Source: Candidatus Levyibacteriota bacterium
GTDB lineage: Bacteria > Patescibacteriota > Microgenomatia > Levybacterales > UBA12049
Length of the DNA: 16,953 nucleotides
Assembly (NCBI GenBank): GCA_023245475.1
Contig: JAHFKF010000025.1
Span: 1 to 16,953 of the forward strand
Direction of reading: 5' to 3'
The position numbers were made by a program, and so were the translations under genes. Of the stretch, positions 1-6,603 are shown piece by piece (position 1 is the stretch's first letter; each line of letters begins with the position of its first letter). A model generated the notes under the pieces. The model did not search any database. It was not told the origin of the DNA and saw nothing but the letters and a program-made list of their open reading frames with translations.

Positions 1-477
1 TTAATACTTGTTGTGGTGGCTGTATGGGAGTTTCTTTATTACCAGCATCAATATAATATACATCAGGAGCTGCATCAACCTTGGTCGAGGGGATATGCAT
101 ATAAACCTCTTGCGGAAACGCTGCAAAAATTGTCTTCTCAATATAAAAAAATTGTGATAACAAAAGGGCATGGAAGTCCATATATTTATCTTCTCTTTTT
201 CAATAAGTATGACCCAAAGCTTTATCAATCAGAAGGATCTCCTCTGGATACCAACTATAAAGGATTTTCTAAGTATATTTTTGTTCCCGACGATTGCCTT
301 GTTGAGCGAAAGAAAAGTACATTATATGTCACACGTGGAGATTGTAAGACGCCTAAACATTTCTCCGTTAAACAAACGATCTTATGGCAAGATGGTAATC
401 CAGCGTTTAAATTAATGGAATACACACCTTCAGAAGAAGTAAAAGGTGCAAAGGTGCCGAAGCCTATCTATGAATAA
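1..477 (+). CDS. GT39-like membrane glycosyltransferase, C-terminal part only (partial at window edge)
   Basis: The reading frame is open from base 1, so the gene enters from upstream and only about 158 C-terminal residues are visible. The first residues (LILVVVAVW) look like the end of a last membrane helix. A soluble tail follows that matches the tails of the two complete GT39 proteins at 2467 and 4101: a Y-x-YK-x-LA helix, then a YKKIV strand, then SPYIYLLFFNKYDPKLY, which parallels RPYIYTLFYTKYDP in the 2467 gene. By homology this is the extracytoplasmic tail of a polyprenyl-phosphate-sugar-dependent transferase. The catalytic N-terminal part lies outside the window, so substrate and activity cannot be judged. 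The stop codon (475-477) overlaps the start of the SpvB-like gene at 470, which suggests one transcript. Confidence 0.8.
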   Translation, partial: LILVVVAVWEFLYYQHQYNIHQELHQPWSRGYAYKPLAETLQKLSSQYKKIVITKGHGSPYIYLLFFNKYDPKLYQSEGSPLDTNYKGFSKYIFVPDDCLVERKKSTLYVTRGDCKTPKHFSVKQTILWQDGNPAFKLMEYTPSEEVKGAKVPKPIYE

Positions 478-730
478 GCAAATTTTGAAATTATTTTTTA
501 TTGCCTCACTACTTTTTATATCTAGTGCTTCTGTCGTTTTTGCTGATCTAAAGTCAGATCCTTTGCCAAGGTCGCCATTTGACTACGAGAAACTTTATCA
601 AACAGATCTATTTACAGGTGGAGTTAATTACGCTTATCCAATTGCTGTTCCTAAAGGCACAAACGATCTTGCGCCTACTGTAGCCCTCTCATACAATAGC
701 TCCTCTGCTCATGACCGGTACCCCATATAA
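470..730 (+). pseudogene. SpvB/RHS-type secreted protein, N-terminal fragment truncated by the IS
   Basis: The ATG at 470 was chosen over the GTG at 446 because it begins a clean signal peptide: MNKQ, a hydrophobic core at residues 5-24, and a likely cleavage after VFA (residues 23-25). The mature part reads DLFTGGVNYAYPIAVPKGTN followed by LAPTVALSYNSSS, the hallmark opening of SpvB / TcdB-middle / RHS-type proteins, where a typical line reads YSIPIEVPPG...LxPSLSLSYNS. Native coding ends at residue 80 (base 711). The last six codons, HDRYPI, come from the IS end, and a stop follows at 728-730. Full proteins of this family usually exceed a thousand residues and carry YD repeats and a C-terminal effector, all missing here. 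The gene overlaps the upstream GT39 stop by 8 bases. It is probably non-functional, unless the junction is an assembly artefact. Confidence 0.72.
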
Positions 731-739
731 TGCACACAG
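712..739 (+). repeat. Left terminal inverted repeat of the IS
   Basis: The sequence begins TGACCGGTACCCCAT and ends GCACACAG. Twelve of its first 15 bases match the first 15 of the right end read in reverse complement, and both share a final ACACAG with a 2-base length difference between the blocks. The TG start fits the IS3 family. Confidence 0.82.
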
Positions 740-763
740 AGTCTAAACAAAAAGACTAAAATT

Positions 764-775
764 GAGGGGGGGGTG
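764..775 (+). promoter_or_regulatory. Strong purine-rich ribosome binding site of orfA with a G8 tract
   Basis: GAGGGGGGGGTG ends 7 bases before the orfA ATG at 783. It contains GAGG and GGTG, so it can pair well with the anti-Shine-Dalgarno. It is the strongest such site in the window and contrasts with most host genes here, which lack one. The run of eight G (766-773) could vary in length by slippage and so change the spacing. Confidence 0.55.
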
Positions 776-782
776 ATGCATT

Positions 783-1034
783 ATGAAATCAGCAATATCC
801 GTTGAGGTAAAACAGGAAATTTTAGCAAAGGTAAAATCTGGTGAGAAGGTTCTGGATCTAGCCAAGCAATATGGAGTCAGTGACAAAACAATATATTATT
901 GGCTTCGAGGCAAAGCAGTGGGAGCAGTAAGTCTTTTGGAGCATCAAAAGCTCAAGAAAGAAAACCAACAGTTAAAAGAAATCATTGGAATACTTACCCT
1001 TGAATTGGATAAATCAAAAAAAAAGAGAAGCTAG
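783..1034 (+). CDS. IS3-family transposase OrfA (HTH/leucine zipper)
   Basis: This is an 83-residue protein that binds the IS ends and, when fused to OrfB, forms the active OrfAB transposase. Residues 7-44 form a transposase_8-type helix-turn-helix, with LDLAKQYGVSDKTIYYWLRG as the recognition region. Residues 50-78 form a heptad-rich leucine-zipper-like helix, LLEHQKLKKENQQLKEIIG, used for multimerisation. It ends KKKRS at a TAG (1032-1034) just after a nine-A run. The length is on the short side for IS3 OrfA. The ATG at 783 has a strong ribosome binding site. It overlaps orfB, which lies in the +1 frame relative to orfA. Confidence 0.88.
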   Translation: MKSAISVEVKQEILAKVKSGEKVLDLAKQYGVSDKTIYYWLRGKAVGAVSLLEHQKLKKENQQLKEIIGILTLELDKSKKKRS

Positions 1035-1854
1035 TAAGGTCATTGCCGAAAAGATTCCAGGAATTAATCGTTCTCTGCTTGCACAGCTGTTTCAGCTTTC
1101 ACGAAGGATTTTGTACAAGCAACAGGGAGGGACACAAGAAAGAGACATTCTGTTGAAGGAGCAAATCCTTGCTGTCTTAACACTAAATCCTGCCTATGGA
1201 CACAGACGTATTGCTCTTTCACTTGGTTTGGGAAAGAAGAAAATCAGAAGAGTAATGAAGGAGTATGGGATTAAACCATACAAAAGACAAGGCAGATGGA
1301 GAAAAAGAAGAGACGAACAGAGAGAACCTCAACCCTACCCAAACTGCATTAAAGGCAGTTGTCCCATTCAATCAGGGACAGTGTTGGTAGGAGATTTTAC
1401 CCACCTCAGATACCAGTCCAAATTCTTGTATTTGGCAACCTACATGGATTTATGTACCAGAGAGATTGTAGGGTGGTATGTTTCAGCCAGACATACGAAA
1501 GAGATTGTGCTGGAGGCTCTTCTTGATGCTATCAAAACGTTAGGACATCTCCCCAACACTGTGCATACAGACCAAGGAAGTGAGTATTGTTCAAAGGAAT
1601 ATACAGATTTTCTCTCCTCATTAGGGGTCCAAATTTCCATGAGCAAAAAGGCATCGCCTTGGGAGAATGGCTACCAGGAATCCTTCTACAACAATTTCAA
1701 AACAGATTTGGGACTGGAATTTGATCGGTTCAATACCATGGGAGAATTAATTGAAGGCATTCATCAGACGATCACCTACTACAACAAACAAAGAATTCAC
1801 ACCGCTCTTAAAATGTCTCCTGAGCAATTCAAGCTGCGAAAACTAAAGGTTTAG
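985..1854 (+). CDS. IS3-family transposase OrfB (DDE integrase)
   Basis: This is the catalytic part of the transposase. The open frame begins at a TTG (985), but independent initiation there is doubtful; in IS3 elements this part is normally made as an OrfAB fusion by frameshifting, probably near the A9 run at 1016-1024. Residues 57-98 form an HTH_21 domain (YGHRRIALSLG, then KIRRVMKEYGIKPYKR). The rve integrase core follows, with D137 (VGDFTHL), D196 (HTDQGSEY) and E232 (ENGYQESF). D196 and E232 are 35 residues apart, the D-35-E spacing typical of IS3. The C-terminus has the usual YNKQRIHTALKMSPEQF ending. The catalytic core looks intact, so the element may be active if the two frames can be joined. 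Confidence 0.9.
   Translation: MEYLPLNWINQKKREASKVIAEKIPGINRSLLAQLFQLSRRILYKQQGGTQERDILLKEQILAVLTLNPAYGHRRIALSLGLGKKKIRRVMKEYGIKPYKRQGRWRKRRDEQREPQPYPNCIKGSCPIQSGTVLVGDFTHLRYQSKFLYLATYMDLCTREIVGWYVSARHTKEIVLEALLDAIKTLGHLPNTVHTDQGSEYCSKEYTDFLSSLGVQISMSKKASPWENGYQESFYNNFKTDLGLEFDRFNTMGELIEGIHQTITYYNKQRIHTALKMSPEQFKLRKLKV
1016..1024 (+). other. A9 run at the orfA/orfB overlap: probable recoding or slippage site
   Basis: Nine consecutive A are followed by GAGAAG. OrfA codons start at positions divisible by three and orfB codons one base later, so orfB is +1 (equivalently -2) relative to orfA. Canonical IS3 elements use a -1 shift on A6G-like sites. Joining the frames here needs +1 ribosomal slippage, transcripts with one A fewer or two more, or a true A count different from that shown. 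With eight A the two frames would be fused outright; with ten A they would be in the standard -1 relation. Confidence 0.55.
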
Positions 1855-1859
1855 AATAA

Positions 1860-1885
1860 CTGTGTACTAAATGGGGTACTTGACA
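1860..1885 (-). repeat. Right terminal inverted repeat of the IS
   Basis: Read on the minus strand it begins TGTCAAGTACCCCATTTAG and ends ACACAG. The GTACCCCAT core sits at the same distance from the tip as in the left repeat, which fixes both element boundaries. The terminal CA at 1884-1885 mirrors the TG at 712-713. Confidence 0.82.
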
Positions 1886-2355
1886 AAAAGTGGTACAAAG
1901 GCATATTGATTTTTATAGAGTGGTTCGGTTGTAATGGCAGCCACAGGAAGAAGTGAAATGAAGGAAGAACCAAGAACCTGTCTGCTTAAGAGATAGAGCA
2001 TAACAAGTCCTAGAAACCCTGCCGCAAGTGTCACAAAGATATTGGGATTATTGAACCATATCGCTGATAAACCGATCAGATATTTGCCCAAAGGAGGAGC
2101 TTCAGGAATGTTAAAGATAGGATTTTCACCTCGTATCAGTGCCCCACCTACATAAGAATACGCAACTTCATCTTTAATAAATGCCTCATATTTTTTTGTC
2201 TTATATTGAGAACTATAAAATGTCTTTTTCTGTTCTGAAAATGTCTGCCAATAATTGAAGGTTATAAATTTGTCTTTATTATGATAGAGCGTTGTAGCCA
2301 GGTTGAAAAAGATAATTCCAATAAGCAGGAGAGAGATTATTTTTGAGAAGCGCAT
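1867..2355 (-). pseudogene. GT39/PMT-like membrane glycosyltransferase, N-terminal fragment truncated by the IS
   Basis: The minus-strand frame begins with ATG at 2355-2353 and encodes 162 residues, of which about 157 are native; the final VKYPI is encoded by the IS end. Residues 5-22 form a first membrane helix. An extracytoplasmic loop follows with K-DE-VAYSYVGGAL (D62, E63) and EAPPLGKYLIGLSA (P87, P88), corresponding to the DE and HPPLGK motifs of protein-mannosyltransferase-type GT39 enzymes. A second helix spans residues 107-125, and ITTEPLYKNQYAFVP comes last. Complete enzymes have roughly 450-600 residues, so about two thirds is missing. The fragment differs from the WDEA-type paralogs at 2467 and 4101. 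It is likely inactive. It runs divergently from the 2467 gene. Confidence 0.7.
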
Positions 2356-2361
2356 AGTCTA

Positions 2362-2367
2362 ATAATA
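2362..2367 (-). promoter_or_regulatory. Putative leaderless -10 box for the minus-strand GT39 fragment
   Basis: Read on the minus strand, TATTAT (5 of 6 to TATAAT) ends six bases before the ATG at 2355, separated by TAGACT. This would place transcription start at the A of the ATG. There is no Shine-Dalgarno upstream. No convincing -35 is seen. Confidence 0.4.
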
Positions 2368-2419
2368 GTAGCATATAATTATTCCATAGCATAGATCTTG
2401 AAGTATTTTGTTGGGGTGC

Positions 2420-2449
2420 TTGTGAAAGGGAACAGTTGTGCTTTATAAT
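2420..2449 (+). promoter_or_regulatory. Sigma-70-type promoter for the glycan cluster
   Basis: TTGTGA (2420-2425, 4 of 6 to TTGACA) is followed after 18 bp by a perfect TATAAT (2444-2449). Start would be near 2456, giving a leader of about 11 bases that contains part of GAAGAG as a weak ribosome binding site before the ATG at 2467. It sits in the 111-bp divergent gap (2356-2466). Confidence 0.6.
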
Positions 2450-2466
2450 GCAAGAAGAGTTTATTT

Positions 2467-4104
2467 ATGAAACGCTTCTTATGGCTTGGCCTCATTGTCT
2501 TACTCGCCGCAGTTCTGCGCTTTTATCAGCTTGGTACGATTGCTCCGTCTCTGACGTGGGATGAGGCAGCTTGGGGTTACAATGCGTACTCTCTTGGCAT
2601 TGACGGCCGTGACGAATATGGCAAGTTCATGCCGGTGGATTACTTCGAATCGTTTGGTGATTATAAGCCCCCAGTCTATGCGTATCTCGATATACTTCCT
2701 GTCAAAGTCTTTGGTCTCACCGAATTTGCAGTACGATTTCCGTCTGCCCTCTTTGGAACGTTGACAGTATTGGTTACGTACTTTTTGGTGCAACGGATCT
2801 TTTCCGTTCATGAATCCAAGAAAACCAAGATCCGTGATTACACCGAATGGATTGCATTAGTTTCGGCAGGACTTCTTGCGATTTCTCCATGGCATATTTT
2901 GCTATCACGGGGCGCCTTTGAGGCAAATGTTGCGACATTTCTTCTGGCAACAGGTGTGTGGCTTTTTCTTGAGGCCGTACAGAGAAAGAAATACTTGCTG
3001 ATCCTTTCAGCCGTTTCATTTGTGCTGGCCTTTTATACATTTAATAGTGCACGAATCGTTGGCCCAATACTGCTTGTTGGACTTGCGATTGGTTTCTGGA
3101 GGCAACTACTTCAAATGAAGAAGGCAGTTGTTCTTTCCGCAGTGATTGGTATTGCTCTTTTGTTACCAATACTTCCATTCCTTCTTTCTCCTCAATCAAA
3201 GGTTCGGTTCCAAGAAGTAAATATTTTTTCTGATTTGACAGTGCTTGAGAGAAGCAATCAGGAAATCGTAAATGATGGCAACGCTCCTTTGTCTAAGATT
3301 ATTCATAATAGACGGCTTGCTTATGGTACTGAGTATCTTGATCATTATTTTGATAATCTTTCGTTTGATTTCCTCTTTATTCATGGCGATGATAATCCTA
3401 AATTCTCTGTGAACTCGATGGGACAACTGTATTTGTTTGAGTTGCCATTTCTTATTGCTGGTATTCTCTTCCTTTTCCGAAAGAGAACAGGGGCTTGGTG
3501 GATTGTGCCCTTTTGGCTTCTTGCAGCGATAGTTCCCGCAGCAGCAGCTCGCGAAACTCCACATGCATTGCGTATTGAAGGCGCATTGCCGATGTTTCAG
3601 ATATTAGTGGCGTACGGATTCGTTAGTATTTTTAGATTGCTTCCTCGTCTGCGACTCCTCGCAATGACCATAGTAGCCCTTGTTGCTCTTTGCAATGTCG
3701 TTTACTTTGTCGAAGATTACTTTACACATTATGCCACGCAATACTCAAAGGAATGGCAATATGGATATAAAGAGGCATTGGCATACATGCAGCAGGAAGA
3801 GGGGAAGTATAGTAAGATTTATTTTACAGGTGAATTGGGTAGACCATATATTTATACCTTGTTTTACACAAAGTATGATCCTGCGTCTTTCCGTGCAAAT
3901 GCTACCATAGAGCATGAGGGTCTTGGGTTTACCAACGTACATCAGTTTGGAAAGTATTATTTTAAGAAAGAGCTGTTGGTGAAGACAGGGGAGAAGAATG
4001 TGCTGTACTTTGCTATACCGTCTGAAGTCCCAGCAAAAGCTCAAGTACATAAGAAGTTTTATTCGCTCGATGGCAAAGAGGCACTGGTTGCGTATACGTT
4101 ATGA
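2467..4104 (+). CDS. GT39-family (ArnT/PMT-like) membrane glycosyltransferase, paralog 1
   Basis: This 545-residue polytopic protein should transfer a sugar from a polyprenyl-phosphate donor onto a glycan or protein outside the membrane. A first helix spans residues 4-19. The first outer loop contains WDEAAWGYNA (D32, E33), the acidic catalytic motif of GT-C enzymes, then FGDYKPPVY (D65, K67, P68, P69). About ten more hydrophobic segments follow. Later landmarks are HNRRLAY, FLFIHGDDN, GQLYLFELPFL and ETPHALRIEGALPMFQ. A soluble tail starts near WQYGYKEALAY (W430). The next gene begins inside its stop codon (ATGA at 4101). It is clearly paralogous to that gene, with WDEA and W430 at identical positions. 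Donor and acceptor are unknown. Confidence 0.86.
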   Translation: MKRFLWLGLIVLLAAVLRFYQLGTIAPSLTWDEAAWGYNAYSLGIDGRDEYGKFMPVDYFESFGDYKPPVYAYLDILPVKVFGLTEFAVRFPSALFGTLTVLVTYFLVQRIFSVHESKKTKIRDYTEWIALVSAGLLAISPWHILLSRGAFEANVATFLLATGVWLFLEAVQRKKYLLILSAVSFVLAFYTFNSARIVGPILLVGLAIGFWRQLLQMKKAVVLSAVIGIALLLPILPFLLSPQSKVRFQEVNIFSDLTVLERSNQEIVNDGNAPLSKIIHNRRLAYGTEYLDHYFDNLSFDFLFIHGDDNPKFSVNSMGQLYLFELPFLIAGILFLFRKRTGAWWIVPFWLLAAIVPAAAARETPHALRIEGALPMFQILVAYGFVSIFRLLPRLRLLAMTIVALVALCNVVYFVEDYFTHYATQYSKEWQYGYKEALAYMQQEEGKYSKIYFTGELGRPYIYTLFYTKYDPASFRANATIEHEGLGFTNVHQFGKYYFKKELLVKTGEKNVLYFAIPSEVPAKAQVHKKFYSLDGKEALVAYTL

Positions 4105-5708
4105 AAAAGAATATTGTTTTAATTTGTATTATTTTACTCGCTGCTGTTTTACGTCTTTGGCAGTTAGGAAATGTTCCTCCATCTCCTGATTGGGATGAAG
4201 CAGCTCTTGGTTACAATGCCTATTCAATTATGCACACAGGTCGTGATGAATACGGAGCATATATGCCAATCGTTCTTGAATCATTTGGTGATTTTAAACC
4301 AGCATTGTATACCTACTTTGTCATTCCCTTTATTGCCATGTTTGGTCTTGAGACATTTGCAGTCCGTTTGCCATCAGCGATCTTTGGTATCCTTACAGTG
4401 TTAGCAACTTACTTTTTAGTGAGAGCCTTATTTAAGAGAAAAGATATTGCACTGATCGCTGCATTATTACTTGCGATTTCCCCATGGCATATTCAATTCT
4501 CACGAGTTGGTTTTGAATCAAACATTGGTTTAGCTTTTAATGTCTTTGCTGCGTTGTTCTTCATCAAAGGTCTTAAAAAGCCGTGGATGCTTTTCTTGTC
4601 AGCAGCATGTATGGGACTTAACTTTTCCGTGTATCAAAGTGACAGAGTCTTTACTCCACTGTTAGCAATTGTTTTAGTTGCCATCTATTGGCGTGAACTC
4701 ATTGTTGTTTCCAGAAAATATCTTGTTGGGGCAGTCTTGGTTGGTCTTGTTGCCTTATCGCCATTTCTTATGTATCTTGCAACCAACGATCAGGCTCTTG
4801 CTCGTGCCAAGGGCGTGAGTGTATTTTCTAAGCAAACGGATGCATTATTTTTGAGTAATAATAAGCTCCAAGATGATAAGGAGCAGCATAACCTACTCGG
4901 ACAAATACTGCATAATCGTCGAGTTGTTTATGCTCAACAAATCATTGGAGGATATCTTTCTCATTATGATCTCAATTGGTTATTTATCACAGGCGACATG
5001 CCACGACATCATGCACCCGGTATGGGTCTATTATATCTTTGGGAGTTGCCATTTTTATTATTTGGGTTTTATGCATTACTCTTTTTCAACTTCCCTAAGC
5101 AAACGAAATGGTTACTATTTGCTTGGTTCTTCTTGGCACCGGTTCCTGCGGCAATTACCAATGATGTTCCTCATGCTGTCAGGACGCTTAACTTTCTGCC
5201 AACATTTCAGGTGTTTGTGGCAGTAGGGATTGTGAGTGCATTTGCTTTTGTTCACGATAAGAAAAAGTTGATAAAAAAGCAGGGACTATTTGTCGTCTGG
5301 GGAGCTGTTTTGTTAATTGCTGGATTTAACTTTTTCTATTATCTCAATCAATATTTTGCCCAGCAAAATTATTTTGTTTCCCAGGATTGGCAATATGGAT
5401 ACAAAGAAGCTGTTGCATCAGTGAAAGCAATTGAAGGAAACTATGATAAGATTGTTGTTTCCAATGAATTGCCTTTGGATCAATCATACATTTTCTTTTT
5501 GTATTACCAAAAATATTCGCCACAGGAATATCAGAAGTCACAACACATTGAAAAATATGAATTCCGTCCAATCAATTGGGATAAGGAAAAGAAAGATCCA
5601 AAGGTGCTGTATGTAAATCGTGCAATGGATGTCCCGCAAGGTAGCGAGACGATAAAGACAATTAATTATCTTGACGGCACACCGGCTATTCGATTGATAC
5701 AATGGTAA
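4101..5708 (+). CDS. GT39-family membrane glycosyltransferase, paralog 2 (tandem duplicate)
   Basis: This 535-residue protein is the tandem partner of the 2467 gene and has the same layout. A first helix spans residues 4-19. Next come WDEAALGYNA (D32, E33) and FGDFKPALY (D64, K66, P67), then multiple membrane helices with SPWHIQFSR in a cytoplasmic loop. HNRRVVY, WLFITGD and LLYLWELPFL lie in the later outer loop, then DVPHAVRTLNFLPTFQ, and a soluble tail beginning WQYGYKEAVA (W430, as in paralog 1). One motif differs: KPPVY in paralog 1 is KPALY here, which could reflect a different acceptor. It starts within the upstream stop (ATGA) and is probably translationally coupled. It is expected to use a polyprenyl-phosphate sugar, perhaps made by the DPM1-like enzymes at 9865 or 12689. 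Confidence 0.86.
   Translation: MKKNIVLICIILLAAVLRLWQLGNVPPSPDWDEAALGYNAYSIMHTGRDEYGAYMPIVLESFGDFKPALYTYFVIPFIAMFGLETFAVRLPSAIFGILTVLATYFLVRALFKRKDIALIAALLLAISPWHIQFSRVGFESNIGLAFNVFAALFFIKGLKKPWMLFLSAACMGLNFSVYQSDRVFTPLLAIVLVAIYWRELIVVSRKYLVGAVLVGLVALSPFLMYLATNDQALARAKGVSVFSKQTDALFLSNNKLQDDKEQHNLLGQILHNRRVVYAQQIIGGYLSHYDLNWLFITGDMPRHHAPGMGLLYLWELPFLLFGFYALLFFNFPKQTKWLLFAWFFLAPVPAAITNDVPHAVRTLNFLPTFQVFVAVGIVSAFAFVHDKKKLIKKQGLFVVWGAVLLIAGFNFFYYLNQYFAQQNYFVSQDWQYGYKEAVASVKAIEGNYDKIVVSNELPLDQSYIFFLYYQKYSPQEYQKSQHIEKYEFRPINWDKEKKDPKVLYVNRAMDVPQGSETIKTINYLDGTPAIRLIQW
5695..5703 (+). promoter_or_regulatory. Putative internal extended -10 for the WaaE-like gene (leaderless)
   Basis: TGATACAAT is an extended -10 (TGn plus TACAAT) inside the last codons of the GT39 gene. 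It ends six bases before the ATG at 5710, so transcripts would start at the ATG. A TTGACG at 5671 is 21 bp away, too far for a normal -35. The match could be chance, because this is also coding sequence. Confidence 0.35.
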
Positions 5709-5709
5709 T

Positions 5710-6564
5710 ATGAAAAAATTAACAGTAGCACTTGCAACATTTAACGAAGAAAAGAATTTAGGTTCATGTCTTGAATCAATTAAAGATATTGCTGACGAAA
5801 TCGTGATTGTTGATGGCACGTCAAGTGATAAGACGGTTGACGTCGCAAAGAAATTTGGTGCGAGAATCTTGGTTGTCCCTAATCAACAAATCTTTCATAT
5901 CAACAAACAGAAAGCACTTGAAATGTCACATAACGAATGGGTACTACAACTTGATGCAGATGAAATTGTGAGCCCTGAACTTGCCAAGGAGATTATGGAG
6001 GTAATTATCATGGATGAGCACTCACTAGATGCATATCAAGCAAAAATTCCGAATCGAGAGCTTTTCCTTCGGCATCAGAAATTACTTGAAGGAAGAGATG
6101 GCTCTATTGGCACGAAGACAGGTGAGTATGCAGCCTTCTTTATACCACGACTTAATTTTTTCTTAGGTCGCTATCTGCGTTATGGAGGAGTGTATCCAGA
6201 TGGAGTAATTAGACTTGTCAAAAGAAGTAAATCAAAATTTCCTTGCAAAGATGTTCATGAGCAAATTGAAGTCAATGGGAGAGTTGGTTGGTTACAGCAT
6301 GATTTGATTCATATGGCCGATCCAACATTTGCGCGTTATATTGCCCGGAACAAACGCTACATTGCTGTGCTTGCTACACAGATTCATCCCAAAGGCTTTC
6401 TTGACGGCATTGATTATTTACTCATTAAACCTGTCTGGTGGTTTGGGTTGACGTTTATCCGGCACAAGGGCATACTTGATGGTTGGCAAGGCTTTGTCTT
6501 TTCCTTTTTCTCAGCACTTCGCTTCCCCCGAGCATACCTTTTATATATGCAAAAGAAAGCATAA
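5710..6564 (+). CDS. GT2-family glycosyltransferase, WaaE/KdtX-like
   Basis: This 284-residue enzyme has an N-terminal GT-A fold. The opening is LTVALATFNEEKNLGSCLES, the nucleotide-binding strand is IVIVDGTSSDKT (D35, D40), and the metal-binding DADE motif is at residues 82-85 (LQLDADEIV). VHEQIEVNGRVGWLQHDLIH in the middle is typical of the WaaE-like (LPS core beta-1,4-glucosyltransferase) subgroup. So is the C-terminal amphipathic and hydrophobic stretch KPVWWFGLTFIRHKGILDG. It probably adds a hexose to a lipid-linked glycan on the cytoplasmic face; no LPS is implied, since CPR bacteria generally lack lipid A. It starts 1 base after the GT39 stop and has no Shine-Dalgarno. An extended -10 lies just before the start. 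Confidence 0.85.
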   Translation: MKKLTVALATFNEEKNLGSCLESIKDIADEIVIVDGTSSDKTVDVAKKFGARILVVPNQQIFHINKQKALEMSHNEWVLQLDADEIVSPELAKEIMEVIIMDEHSLDAYQAKIPNRELFLRHQKLLEGRDGSIGTKTGEYAAFFIPRLNFFLGRYLRYGGVYPDGVIRLVKRSKSKFPCKDVHEQIEVNGRVGWLQHDLIHMADPTFARYIARNKRYIAVLATQIHPKGFLDGIDYLLIKPVWWFGLTFIRHKGILDGWQGFVFSFFSALRFPRAYLLYMQKKA

Positions 6565-6588
6565 GATCTGTTCTGACTTCCTCTTTTC

Positions 6589-6597
6589 TGGTACAAT
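6589..6597 (+). promoter_or_regulatory. Extended -10 promoter for galE, leaderless
   Basis: TGGTACAAT (TGn plus TACAAT, 5 of 6) lies in the 39-bp gap before galE and ends six bases (ACTTCT) before the ATG at 6604. The predicted start is the A of the ATG. No Shine-Dalgarno is present, and no good -35 is seen, as is common for extended -10 promoters. Confidence 0.5.
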
Positions 6598-6603
6598 ACT
6601 TCT

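Larger units (their letters stand above)
712..1885 (+). mobile_element. IS3-family insertion sequence, about 1174 bp
   Basis: The element has imperfect terminal inverted repeats that begin with TG and end with CA, as in the IS3 family. The left end starts TGACCGGTACCCCAT and the right end, read on the minus strand, starts TGTCAAGTACCCCAT. It encodes orfA (HTH plus leucine zipper) and orfB (DDE integrase). At about 1.17 kb it is near the lower end of the IS3 size range. The 10 bases before the left end (CCTCTGCTCA) and after the right end (AAAAGTGGTA) share no 3-5 bp direct repeat, although IS3 transposition normally leaves one. Both flanking genes are truncated exactly at the element. The subgroup is uncertain; IS150-like is a guess from the gene layout. 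Confidence 0.88.

Noticed and set aside
740..757. Small hairpin AGTCT / AGACT upstream of orfA.
   Set aside because: The stem is only 5 bp with an 8-base loop and is weak; no T-run follows, so it is not a terminator.
1343..1361. Inverted repeat AACTGC / GCAGTT inside orfB.
   Set aside because: A 6-bp stem inside a conserved coding region, easily a chance match; no role is indicated.
3196..3564. Minus-strand open frame of 122 codons inside the GT39 gene.
   Set aside because: It is a shadow of the coding frame, Lys/Ile-rich and without any motif or start signal.
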